Positions 53,034-63,089 of a stretch of 64,000 nucleotides of DNA are shown piece after piece (the stretch's first letter is position 1; every line of letters begins with the position of its first letter). The position numbers and the translations under genes were made by a program. The notes under the pieces are model-generated. The model saw only the letters and a list, made by a program, of their open reading frames with translations, searched no databases and was not told the origin of the DNA. The DNA lies in NCBI GenBank assembly GCA_014281115.1, contig JACONQ010000003.1, positions 434,001 through 498,000 of the forward strand, written 5' to 3'. The stretch is from Laburnicola sp. R22_1. Taxonomy: Eukaryota; Ascomycota; Dothideomycetes; Pleosporales; Didymosphaeriaceae.

Positions 53034-54592
53034 GGCTTGGTGGGACCTGCGACGCAGAGAAGTGTTGTAAAATCAGAGTGGTGAGCGAGAACGCGGTGAG
53101 AAGCTAAGGTATTCGCTCCTGCGGCTTTTATGCGACATTTTGACTAATACCTAAGGTAATTTAAGAAGTATCCCTGTCGCACTCATGCTGTGAGATGCAC
53201 AAGGCAAAGCATCTTGGACATAGCCACAACGGCGAGAGGTGTGCAGGTGTGACTCTCCACCGCGAAACAAATGTGTTCCACGAAATGTTGTCACCGCTGT
53301 GCACGGGTTGCGCTAAGGAGGCGGCCGCCCACTACACCACACACCTACTTGGTCAACATTTCAGCTTCTCCTTCTCTGCAAAGTGAAATTTCGTTCAATA
53401 ACACCAAGGCCATGATCAGTTGCAGGCTGATTTGAGTAAGTTATAATATGGGACGTCATAGTGTGCTGTTCATCGCTTATTAACCACACGACCTCTACGA
53501 TGCTGGCTCCATATCCAGCGCAATACATCGTCTTGTCAAGCCTGTGACTCTCCTTCCATTACAATATGCTTTGCTACTTAGAATTTGCCCATGATGGGTC
53601 TTCGAATGCGGATCTCATAGCCTAGTCGGTACCAGTCAGCGTGCGGAATATTCTCAACAGAAGCAGCGGTATATTTACGGAACTGGGGTCGCAGGCACCA
53701 ACTCCAAGTCATATAATATTGTCCTAGGATTCTCTTATAGCAGCGGCCGTATCGTCCACAATTTTCGATGTGGGTGTCAGAATCGAGGCAAAGGTCAGTC
53801 CATATGCCTAAGTGTTTATCCTAGATGCTTTACATGTTATTTCAACTACTTCTGGTCAGTGTATAGGTCATAATTTAATGTTATATTTGAGAAGATCCTT
53901 TTCTTCACGATCACAAGCGGAAAATCGCTGTCTGAATATTTGAGTGTCGTTGCATGACCCATGATAAAACACTCACGATTCAACAAACCCTCATATAATC
54001 TACAGGGGTGCTAGTGGTGCGAAATGTACCACATCTGAGAATGATACACTCGATGTTTTTGTATCGGTACCTCAAAACACTCGCGTAATTACATTTTTTA
54101 TAATTAGCGGCCTGCAATTTCTGATCGTAAAGGTGCATCGAATGATCTTGAGCGTCTGGCTCATCTCGTAAGCTTGTTTTGATTGTATAACCTCCGTGGC
54201 ACTTATGCATGACACAGCAGTTGTCTCGGCGGTCCGCGTTGCTCATTGTACTCGTGGTGAGTCACAATTTCTACTATTGCGCACGTAAAGCAGAGTCACT
54301 CAACCACGATATCCCCATCACTAGCCGACCACCCACATGCGTAAAGGAGTCACCTATTTACTACATATTTAAACACAGGAGTCACAGAGGGGGCTCTCAA
54401 CTGTACGTCTATTCACACAGTCATATATGGGTATATAAATACTTCGATGCAGTCTCTACGCTTTCTTCTCTTTCATATCACTTTTGTTCTCTATCTTCCT
54501 GAAAGCACCTTTACGAATACAAATATACTCTACTTTTTCATTTACCGTACCTGCCAAATACCAGCCCAACCGATTTACCACTTCTCCTCGAA
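53034..54592. other. Gene-poor AT-rich region
   Basis: 1.56 kb. The part next to the glycosyltransferase gene is its promoter. From about 53400 the sequence is AT-rich with only short frames. I found no inverted-repeat termini. A TATA-like TATATAAAT near 54432 lies about 160 bp before the next ATG and is a plausible core promoter. Confidence 0.45.
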
Positions 54593-55294
54593 ATGTCTGA
54601 ACAAGGCGATCGGATTCTGGGATGCGAGCTGCCCAAAGAGGACTCAAAGTCCCCAGAAGATGCTCTCAAAACGGTACAGGCTGCGAATATGGATGGTGAC
54701 GACGACAACATCGGCATCGGAGCACGCGTGCTTTCGTTCAAACCCGTCAATCAATTCTTGCTCGCCACGGATACCAGAATGCTTACTCTGCAAGTGGGCG
54801 ATGAGACAGAGCAAGGCAGAGATCTTTCGAGGCGTATTGCGGCGGCCGTCATCTCCGTCTACAGGGGGGATGAAGAGTTCGAACATAACTCCTGTATTCA
54901 CTTCTTCTATCCAACGCAGCGTAACACCAAGACGAAAGCGGACAACTACGTTCTCAGGAGCTTGATTCAACAGCTTCTTGAATATGTCAGGGAACAAGTC
55001 TCCGCCGAACTCCGCGCCGAGGAAGCCTGGACCGACCAAGAGCTTGAGGATTTCTTTGTCAAGCTTCTCAACCTGAGGGATTGCGTTGTTCTTTTCCACG
55101 GATTCCCTTCTTTTGAAAAAGAATATCCGGATGAAGCGAACCGTCTTCTGCAGCTCTTCAGTTCGATTCCTGGACGATGCTCGATGAGCTTCAGAGTTTT
55201 CATTACCCAGGCGACAAAAAATTCTGTCGATCAGCTGAGCAACATGGCCAGCGCGTACATAGAAGGAAATGAAGTCGAGGCCTTGTTGGCTTAG
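54593..55294 (+). CDS. Orphan NACHT-like fragment protein without P-loop
   Basis: 233 residues in one exon, preceded by a TATA-like element. The stretch from about residue 85 has the layout of the middle of fungal STAND/NACHT ATPases: SRRIAAAVISVY, a CIHFFYPTQ strand, NYVLRSLIQQLLEYV, a Trp-containing helix with LEDFFVKLL, a hydrophobic strand CVVLFHGFP where Walker B normally reads as hydrophobics followed by DALDE, ANRLLQLFSSIP, and FRVFITQATKN at the sensor strand. No GxxGxGKS is present and the acidic Walker B residues are gone. I infer a truncated, catalytically dead derivative of an NLR-type protein, or a decoy. Other helical folds are possible. Confidence 0.5.
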   Translation: MSEQGDRILGCELPKEDSKSPEDALKTVQAANMDGDDDNIGIGARVLSFKPVNQFLLATDTRMLTLQVGDETEQGRDLSRRIAAAVISVYRGDEEFEHNSCIHFFYPTQRNTKTKADNYVLRSLIQQLLEYVREQVSAELRAEEAWTDQELEDFFVKLLNLRDCVVLFHGFPSFEKEYPDEANRLLQLFSSIPGRCSMSFRVFITQATKNSVDQLSNMASAYIEGNEVEALLA

Positions 55295-55370
55295 CGTGTC
55301 CTCCTGAGACATTGGTCAGAGATTGGGGCACCTGTCAACTTTCATCCCCGGGTCACGGTTTCTTTGGTTT

Positions 55371-55470
55371 TGGTTTGTCTTGGTTTGTTTTGGGTTCTTT
55401 TAGTGTGGTTGCTTTGGTTTGTCTTGGATTGTTTTGGGTTGTTTTGGTGTCTGGTGCTTTGGTGTGCTTC
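55371..55470 (+). repeat. T/G-rich imperfect direct repeats
   Basis: Units TGGTTTGTCTTGGTTTGTTT (55371) and TGGTTTGTCTTGGATTGTTT (55415) are 44 bp apart within a strongly T/G strand-biased run, just after the orphan NACHT-like gene. It may form part of its 3' UTR. Confidence 0.75.
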
Positions 55471-57313
55471 TTTCTTGTTTTTTGAGATTGGTACTTGTTC
55501 TGTTATTTCCTTTACACAGTCATTACCTCGACATACTGTCTTTTCTGTTAGTTGTTGTTTTATGTATCCTAGATAGAATATACAATTGTTGTCTATCCAA
55601 AATCAGTTCCACGTTGAACGGATGTGTAAGCCTTTGGCTAACAATACGCATGCTCAGCTCGACACTTTTAGATATTAGCATGCTGAAGAGCCTACAATAG
55701 GATAGGATGTCGGGAATGCGTCAAGGTCGATCTCGGACGCCGACCGACCAATCAAACCCTGCGCATTTCGCAATTTTGCAATTCCAACCAATCAGCGCAG
55801 GACCCTGCAGGAATTTCGAGGTTAGTCCTCCTTCTCCAGCGTCAGCCAGCAAAAGCTTTCTCGATCCTTTCTCCCGCAAACATCTAGCGTTGCGAAGAGG
55901 TGCATGAGAGAATGAGAGAGAGTCATCAATATGAGGCAACCTCTTGATGCCTACCTTCCGGCGTCGGCAGCATTCAGGCGAGACACAGATGGCTCAAGCG
56001 AAGGTCATGGGCAGAATGCGACTGCAACATGAGGCTCTACTAGGTCTACACAAGCTTTGGTGCCTAATTGTGATACTATCTAGGCCCTGGAGGGGTTGGA
56101 CAAGCATCGCCAGCAGGGAGCCTAAAATATGACGTGTGGGGGCCTCGCGCTGCTGGCAGGGCTGTGCATGGGGCGGGGCGTATGCGGCGTAACAAATGCT
56201 GAAGGTGAGCGCAGCGTAAGATATCCCGAGATAGACCTCGCTGGATGCAGGTTGACAATCAAAAAGGATGGCATACGCCGCAGGATCAGTCACACCGTGG
56301 GGCCAAGATGTCATGAGAGGTGGTGATGGGCACGGGGTTGGAGTTGCGTGACATTGGCGGGAAACCACATATGTTTCAGCATGGCCAGGGGCTGGAAGAT
56401 CGACTGAGAATCACGGCGAGATGACGATGTGTGTGAGCGCTGTCTACTGAAAGAGGCAGTGGTGTGAGGCACAAAGGCAGAGACGTTAGTTCGTGTCCTA
56501 CTTGCTGTGTAGCTAATGAACCTTCACCGGTAGACCAAGATAGCGTGTGCTATTCATTCGGATTAGTAGAGGACAAACAAACAAGAGAGCTACAAGAAGC
56601 CTTGGAGAGGGCGACCATTGGGCCCACGGGAACGACAGCTAACCGCTCACTGCTCTGCGGCCACGGCTCGGTGACACTCCAAGGAAGCAGGCAGCGAAGG
56701 ATGAAGCCATGCCGCCAAACACACAATCAATAGCTGACACGCCTGCCACCCACGCCGCTGGTAGCAATAGAGCGCGCCCCTCTCTGCGGCTCCACGACGT
56801 GAGCGCTGCATGAGCTGGCCTGAATTCACAGCGCTCGTCCCCGGCACAGCATGGGTCGCTGGGGCGGGGCGGGGTGACAGCGGCGCGTGAATGGCTCGCT
56901 AGGTAACCACGCCGCCTCGCGTCCTTGTAACCTCACTCCGCCGCTCGTGCTGCGAGTCGGGAATGCGTCGGGTATGCAGCATAGGGAAAGGTGCCCGCGG
57001 TGACATGTGGAGCAGGGACGCCAATCCTGTGCGCTGCTGCTATTTCGGGGGCCTCGTACGGCGAGGGGAGCGGTTTGGCAGAGCTTATAAGGCTTGGGCA
57101 TTTCGCTGCTCAACCAACACCATCCACACAGCAGTTCTTTACAGACATTCACTCCAGCTTTCCACTCTAGCACATTCGCTGTTGCTCTCTAGCCGGTTTG
57201 CTTATTCATACTTATTGAATTTTCCATCTCCCACTTCCGCATTCGGAGTCACCACCCACAACCACAGCCAACCTTTTTCATCTTCAACTCCACACACACA
57301 CACAACCATCACA
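55471..57313. other. Long intergenic region upstream of GPI-protein gene
   Basis: About 1.8 kb. Around 55745-55800 there are two CCAAT boxes (ACCAATCAAACC, ACCAATCAGCGC) within 45 bp, a promoter-like arrangement without an obvious downstream gene. No other coding or repeat feature was recognised before the TATA box at 57086. Confidence 0.4.
57086..57090 (+). promoter_or_regulatory. TATA box for the secreted GPI protein
   Basis: TTATAAGG sits 225 bp upstream of ATG 57314 and is followed by a long C/T-rich leader with a CA run, typical of strongly expressed fungal genes. Confidence 0.5.
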
Positions 57314-57889
57314 ATGAAGGCCTTCACTTTCGCCGCTGTCGCTGCCCTCGCTGCCACCTCCTACGCTGCCACCGTGACGCTCCAGGAGACGAAATGCCTG
57401 GTCGCCAACCTCACTCTCGTTTCTCACGAGGTTGAGGTGGACAAGTTGACCGTCGTCGACATCCCCTCCATCTGCGGCCTCGAGATCGTCTCCGCCAACG
57501 ACATCGACATCGACGCTATCAAGTGCCGGGCATACCAGGACAACGAGGGTGCCGTCAAGGGCTCCGCCGAGTTCACCTCCAAGAAGCCTGCCTTGATCTC
57601 CAACAACCCCATCCAAATAGGCTCCATCCTCTGCCTGAGCTCTGGCGATGTCCCCACCGCTGCCACCACATTCGCCAAGATCACCGCCACCGCCGCTGCT
57701 GCTACCGGTTCAACGGCTGCTCCCTCAGGTGGCGCCTCGCCCACTGGCGGAAACGGCACGTCTCCCAACTCACCCAACTCGCCCACTCCCTCCCCCACCG
57801 GCAGCCCCGAAGACGAAGGCTCCGCCAGCACCCTTAGCATGAGCTTCGGCGCCCTCGCCGGTGCCGCCATCGCCATGCTCTTCCTATAA
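57314..57889 (+). CDS. Secreted GPI-anchored Ser/Thr-rich protein
   Basis: Single exon, 191 residues. Signal peptide MKAFTFAAVAALAATSYAA, then a ~95-residue compact domain with four cysteines (ETKCLVANL, PSICGLEI, IKCRAYQD, GSILCLSSG), probably two disulfides. A Thr/Ala/Ser/Pro linker follows (GNGTSPNSPNSPTPSP). The hydrophobic GPI tail is FGALAGAAIAMLFL. Codon use is strongly C-biased (GCC, ACC, TCC), suggesting high expression. The start context CACAATG is good. No known family. A cell-wall or surface protein is inferred. Confidence 0.85.
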   Translation: MKAFTFAAVAALAATSYAATVTLQETKCLVANLTLVSHEVEVDKLTVVDIPSICGLEIVSANDIDIDAIKCRAYQDNEGAVKGSAEFTSKKPALISNNPIQIGSILCLSSGDVPTAATTFAKITATAAAATGSTAAPSGGASPTGGNGTSPNSPNSPTPSPTGSPEDEGSASTLSMSFGALAGAAIAMLFL

Positions 57890-59415
57890 ACATCTCACCG
57901 TTCTCGGGGTTGATTTATCGACGGACGGAGTTCTTCCATGTACAGTACCATAGCTGTGGCGTCCATGGGTCTGCTTTTCTTGATGGATTTAAAATTCGGA
58001 ATATGGTGTAACATGGCATCAGGATAGATGGGTTGGCCCTGGAAAACGGGCTACCTTATGACTACAGCGGGATGCCAGACTGCATGGCCAAGAGGCCATT
58101 GTCACTCACTCACTATTTGATCTTGGAGTCGCCGGGCTCTTGAGCTGATCACTCAGATTAATAATAATACAAGATTTCAATTTCAACATCATCGATCAAT
58201 ATGCTCGATAGTGACTTGCTCCTCTGCTAGAAGATGCGTTTCTCCCTTGTTCAGTAATCAATCCCCTGCACCTTCGCGTCGAGCATTGAATGCACTTGAT
58301 CAAAGCTTATGAGGCACGGTCAATGCCAGCAAAGGAAAGATCCACTTCGGAAATTTGCCCATGCGAGAGGGTGGCACAGGCAATAACATGCGCGGGAGGG
58401 GCACGGTGTATGCAAAAGATGTCGTGAGATTGCGGAGCGTGAGATCAGCCCACAATATGGATGCAGGTCTGAGGGGAGGCGCCAACGGTCAGCGAGCGAT
58501 CCACAGCTACCGAAATGGTGCCGTGGTGGCTTGTGCACGGTGTTCCTTCATGAGGCCTCTGTTTACATCGATCGGTTTGTTGGAAGCGCATTGGAAGCAG
58601 AATTGGCTGTCGTCTTTGAAGGACTTGATGGCTTAATTGGTGCCAGCTAGGAGAGCTTCTCTGTCTTCACGCGTGCTTGCTACTAGCACCCTCTTCGCCA
58701 GCAGTGGATTTTTCACCAGCAGCGGCCTCCTCAGCGACCCCTTCGTTTCATGGCGGCCTCGCTTCCAGATGCCTTTTCCCCAGCTGCAGCTTCTTCTGCA
58801 GCAGCATCACCCTCGACGGCCTCTTCTCCAGCAGCGGCCTCACTACCCTCCGCGTATTGCTATCTGCTCAGTCTCTACATCTCCAACCCGGTCAATCTTT
58901 TTGGCAGCATCTCGTAAAGGTGGACGGAGCCGGATACGTAGCAGAATTCAACATAAGATTGAAGCGAAAAGCTCGAAGCTAGTCGACGGGATGATTTTGT
59001 GATAGACCGCTGCGGTATATTGAGCAAAACTACAAGTAGCATGCGTATCTGGAGACCAGCTTGACGGTACCTCCCTGTGCAAAGAAAGTGCGGAGGGAAC
59101 GGACACGCTAGCTTCTTGCGACTTAGTCATGGCAACGGGCTTTTGCTTTTGTATATATATAGCAGCTTTCAACAGCGAGAGAATATAGCCCGATAGAGAA
59201 GTTTGGAATGAGTGGCTGAGGGGACGGCTGAACCCTTCCGTGTTCAACGGGTCATTGTAGGCTGCCATTTTAGGAAGGTTCGCTTGGTTGACTATTCGGG
59301 CCGTGAATCGATCATGACCATGACCCTCACATCGGTCTGATGTACAAGCATTGCGCGTACCTCTGTTAATCGTTGCAACGCTGATACACTTGCCCTCCGA
59401 GCCAGCTAAATATAC
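57890..59415. other. Intergenic region with a degenerate Glu/Ala-rich coding relic
   Basis: 1.5 kb before element C. On the minus strand, 58860 to about 58665 reads as Glu/Ala repeats (SEAAAGEEAVEGDAAAEEAA, then in another frame EEAAAGEKSTAGEEGASSKHA, stop). The two halves are offset by one base near 58755. No upstream exon was identified. The remainder has no recognisable content. Confidence 0.4.
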
Positions 59416-61547
59416 CGTGGGTCACCACCTGGTGCACGGCCCCACCTGGTGCACGGTTTCCAGATGCCCACACCCACAACTTTTGCAGCTGTAGAGTCGC
59501 ATATATATTGTATTATCGCGATATTTTTTAGTGGAGGGCTTTTAAGGACCTATTTGATTGATTGGTAACGATAAACTACGTGCGATACCTCTGTGGGAGG
59601 CGTACTTTGCGGGTACGCGTGGCAGGGCCGGGTGTAGGCACCACATCAACTACAGATGATATATCCACACCAACATCCTCTGTCTCCTCAGCGACTTGAG
59701 GAGGTGGTGCAAAGGCCTTTTGACGGCGTCTATTACCCTTTTGGAGAATTGTATATCTTGTTGGAGTTGCTTTTTGGCTTCGCGCGCGATCCTAGCTTCT
59801 TCGCGCTGCACAGCCTTCTCGCGCTGTTCTTAAAGGCGTATTTCTTTGGCCACCTCTCTCATGCGCTGCCTCTCTTCAAGCATAGTAGCCTTCTCCTGCT
59901 TCTGCTACTCCCTACGCTTGATCTCCTTAGACTTCTGTTGTTGTAGTAGCTGCTTGTTGGCATCCTTTTGTGCTTGGCGATCGCGGGCGTCCTTGACTTT
60001 GGATGGCGACTAGAATATAGCTCCACTATTATACTCCTGCGGTGCCTTAAGTAATAGAGGCCTGCCACGTTAATAGCGCTTCTTCTTATTGACAAAGGCC
60101 CCTCTAAGTCGCTCGTTTTTATGCTGGAGGAGCTGTTTTTGTACAGCTATCACGTGAATTGTCTGGCTTAGCTGTTGGGAGCGTCAATTGTAGATATCCT
60201 CCACTACCTGGCGCAGTAATCGCTCAATCTTTCTCCAATCTAAAGCGCTGAGTACGGAAGTAGTACTATCGCTTAATGAGGGCCTCTCAGTCTCCTCTAT
60301 TTTAAACTTCTTAAGTATAGCCTCTAAGTCTAACGGCGAAAGCCCTGTGACTTAAAAAGCTGTTAAGATCGTCTTTTCCTTAAACGTTGTATGCCAGGCC
60401 TTATAGAACAAGCGGAAGAAGTCTCTTTTTGTAATCGCGAAGATGCCCTGACAGCTATACATGAACTCGGAGAGCTCGTTTGAGTAGGCAGTTAATAGAG
60501 GCTTGAAAAGGCAGACGTTAAGCGGCTGCAAGGTGTGGGTAGCGTGGGGAGGATAGATGGCCAGAAGAATCTGATTGTCGTTGTAAAACTTAATAAACTC
60601 TATCGATATATGTGAGCTATAGCTGTTAAGGATGAGTAAATAATATAATTGTCTTGCCTTTGCTTTTGTTTCGCGATTAAACACCTGTTCAAGCCATAAG
60701 AGCCCTAGCTTGTTATTGGTCCATCCACTGGGCGATAAGGCGAAGAAGGTTTTGTGCTCTGTAGGGTCGAAATCCTAAAGCCATAAGTCTTGTATCTTGC
60801 CAGAAACAGCCTAATAAATCAGCGCAGGCGTGAGATAGCTGCTGTCGGCGCAAATACAGGCTATCGTAGTTATCCACTCCCTATTGCCGTCCTGGAGTGC
60901 TTGTTTCACGCCTCCGTGATCATATCGATGGCGGGAGAACACGCGCTTCATTTTTGACAGCACCCCAATCAAGGAGCCCTTCTTATCCATATTGTAGATA
61001 TTGCGAGCCTCGATATCATACTAAGTTATCTTCTGGTCTAGGAGCTTAAAATATAGGGCGTATTTGAAGGCAGAGTCAGCTCTGTGGCGTGTGGAATCGA
61101 TGCTGGATACCCATCGAGATACAAGCTTAATGTGATGCCGCGCAATAAAGCGATCAACCCAGTTTTTTCCTAGCTCTTTTCCTGCTATTTCTGCTGCAAA
61201 ATTCCGTATTATCTCCCTTGTAGGTGGTAGCCCTTGTACACAGAGCTTATCAATATATTGTACGAGCTCAGTTTCCTGTGTAGAGTTGAGAAGGCGCATA
61301 TTATCGACTTTCTCCGCATAGCTGCCGATAACCCCGCGGTGACGCTTCGACAGCAACGTTCGATCAACACCGTACTTTTTCGCAGTCTGAGTATAATTAG
61401 GCTTCTCTCTAAGCTTCAGCGATTTGAACGACTCTAGGGCAGCCTCCATTGGGTGTATATTGGTGGTGTAAAGCGATTCTGAAAGTGCGGGAGATTTGGT
61501 GTTGGCCGTGCACGAGGTGGGGCCGTGCACGAGGTGGTGACCCACGG
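59416..61547 (-). mobile_element. Fot1/pogo-type transposon (element C)
   Basis: 2132 bp flanked by TA at 59414-59415 and 61548-61549. The inverted repeats start CCGTGGGTCACCACCT and contain two copies of CACCTSGTGCACGG per end. The transposase is on the minus strand in one continuous frame with nonsense codons. The size is normal for Fot1/pogo. Confidence 0.88.
59542..61449 (-). pseudogene. Fot1/pogo transposase of element C with multiple stops
   Basis: From ATG 61449 a single frame reads an N-terminal HTH (YTQTAKKYGVDRTLLSKRHRG), a CENP-B-type HTH (LPPTREIIRNFAAEIAG, NWVDRFIARH), catalytic block YNMDKKGS, a second block LLILNSYSSHIS, IYPPHATHTLQPLNVCLF, and a long basic coiled C-terminus. 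No frameshift is needed, but several TAG/TGA codons interrupt it, most at positions expected to be Gln or Trp. The second catalytic Asp is Asn, with neighbouring Gly changed to Ser (GAC to AAC and GGC to AGC). These are G-to-A changes on this strand, i.e. C-to-T on the other, in line with RIP. It cannot be active. Confidence 0.83.
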
Positions 61548-61937
61548 TAGTGTTGAACTCATTCCCCGCAAACATGACGGGGGTTTCGATTTCTGACTTC
61601 TTTGATCCGCTTCCTCCTTCAATCTGGACAATAACACAACCACTTCTTCTGCTTGTGTTCCATGTCAGAATGCCCTTTCATGCTGTGGATGATAACTTGT
61701 TTAGGTCTAGCAGTTTCCTGCTGGAAAATAAGAGAGGCATCATACTCGTTTCTAAAAAGCCGAGTCACTCATATGTCATTTCCACATGTACGAAGGACTC
61801 GACAACCAACGTCGACAATACCTAGGCTGTAACACGATCAGTGTACTACGCGACGACCATGCAATCTACCAGTCCAGTCAAGTTCTGTTTCCACCCCCCT
61901 AGAACGCCTTATACCTTGCCATCCCCTTCGCACCCTT
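61548..61937. other. Intergenic region right of element C
   Basis: 390 bp. No recognisable coding content. A sequence resembling the original insertion target surrounds the TA. Confidence 0.4.
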
Positions 61938-62366
61938 CTAAAACCCCAAATATTCGCCCAACATCCCTCGCAAAACAACAAAGCGAAACTCCAACTGGTA
62001 TCGCCGCAGCACAACAAACGTCGCTCTCCCCTCATCGCCTCTCGGCAACTCTTCAAGTACCTCCGCCTTCTGTTGTAGCGCCACGATAACCCCCGCGTTC
62101 GCCGGCGCCCCGAAATCAATAGGATCGCGATCCGGATCCTCAGCCAGAGACCGCATAGAAAACATTGTCAATAGACCTTGGTGTTCGTAGTAATCGATTG
62201 TGATCCAGTTTCTTGCATCTGGTGCAAAGCATGCGGGAGCGCGCAGTCGGCGAACGAGTATGTGGACTGTCTTTTTGAAGTTGGCGAGGTTGGTGGCGGC
62301 GAGAAATGCGAGGACAGGGGATGGTATGCTTTCTAGAGTGGTCAGTTCGATGGGAGATACGTCCAT
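61938..62366 (-). CDS. Hypothetical protein
   Basis: An open frame of 142 residues from ATG 62366 with even, protein-like composition (VSPIELTTLESIPSPVLAFL, FKKTVHILVRRLRAP, ARNWITIDYYEHQGLLTMFS). No signal peptide, transmembrane helix or known family was recognised. It stands between element C and ERG28 and may be a lineage-specific gene or a remnant. Confidence 0.4.
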   Translation of the reverse strand: MDVSPIELTTLESIPSPVLAFLAATNLANFKKTVHILVRRLRAPACFAPDARNWITIDYYEHQGLLTMFSMRSLAEDPDRDPIDFGAPANAGVIVALQQKAEVLEELPRGDEGRATFVVLRRYQLEFRFVVLRGMLGEYLGF

Positions 62367-62649
62367 GTATTGGTGTATATTTTAGTGGGTGCGTGGAGCC
62401 GTGTATATGCTAAAAGCTCGAGCAAGGAGGCCAAAAGTGTAGACGAAAAAGAGTGGATTTTTATTAAAGTAATAATTGAAGATGTAGCGCTCGTATGAAG
62501 ACCCATCACCAGTAACAACATCATCTTCTGCGTGAAGAGCGTTGAGGTGGGCAAAATCCCGTGAATGGAACTAGCCTACTCCGACGCTGTGACCCAACAG
62601 GCGTGAGCGATCCGAAGGCCCGCTCCGCTCTCCTTTGGCTATATTCATC

Positions 62650-63089
62650 CTATGCATTCACATACCAATTCCTCTGCAAAACCATCCACCCCAGCCCGAC
62701 CACCGTCATCGCAAAGGGAATCGTAACGTCCTTCAACTGCACCGTCTTCCACACCAACATCTCGCTCACAAGAAGCCCTATGACGCCAACGTAGGTACCG
62801 AGCGCGAGGTCGTACAAAGCCTTGTTACCAATGTTGTACGCTGCGTAAGCGCGAATGGCGCCCATAAGGACATTCGTAACTCCATACATGTGGGCTAAGA
62901 GTGGCGTATGCGGAGGATGCTGGGGACCCGAAAAGGGCTTCAAAGAACCGACGGGCGAGATGTAGCAGATGGCGCCGTGGATGGTAGCCATGGTGGACGT
63001 CTTTGAAACATGAGTAATAAATAAAGTAATGGTAATGGCTGACTTACGAAGAGGAGGAAATAGGGAAGTAGACCGTCCGGTTGTACCAT
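62650..63089 (-). CDS. ERG28: Ergosterol biosynthesis scaffold Erg28
   Basis: Two exons, 63089-63048 and 63000-62650, phase 0, giving 130 residues. The N-terminus MVQPDGLLPYFLLF is the conserved start of Erg28. Later blocks are GVTNVLMGAIRAYAAYNIGNKALYDLALGTYVGVIG, a SEMLVWKTVQL segment, and the end GLGWMVLQRNWYVNA. Four hydrophobic segments are expected. Erg28 tethers the C-4 demethylation enzymes Erg25-Erg26-Erg27 in the ER membrane. Length is normal. The 47-bp intron has clear GTAAGT and AAAG ends. Confidence 0.88.
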
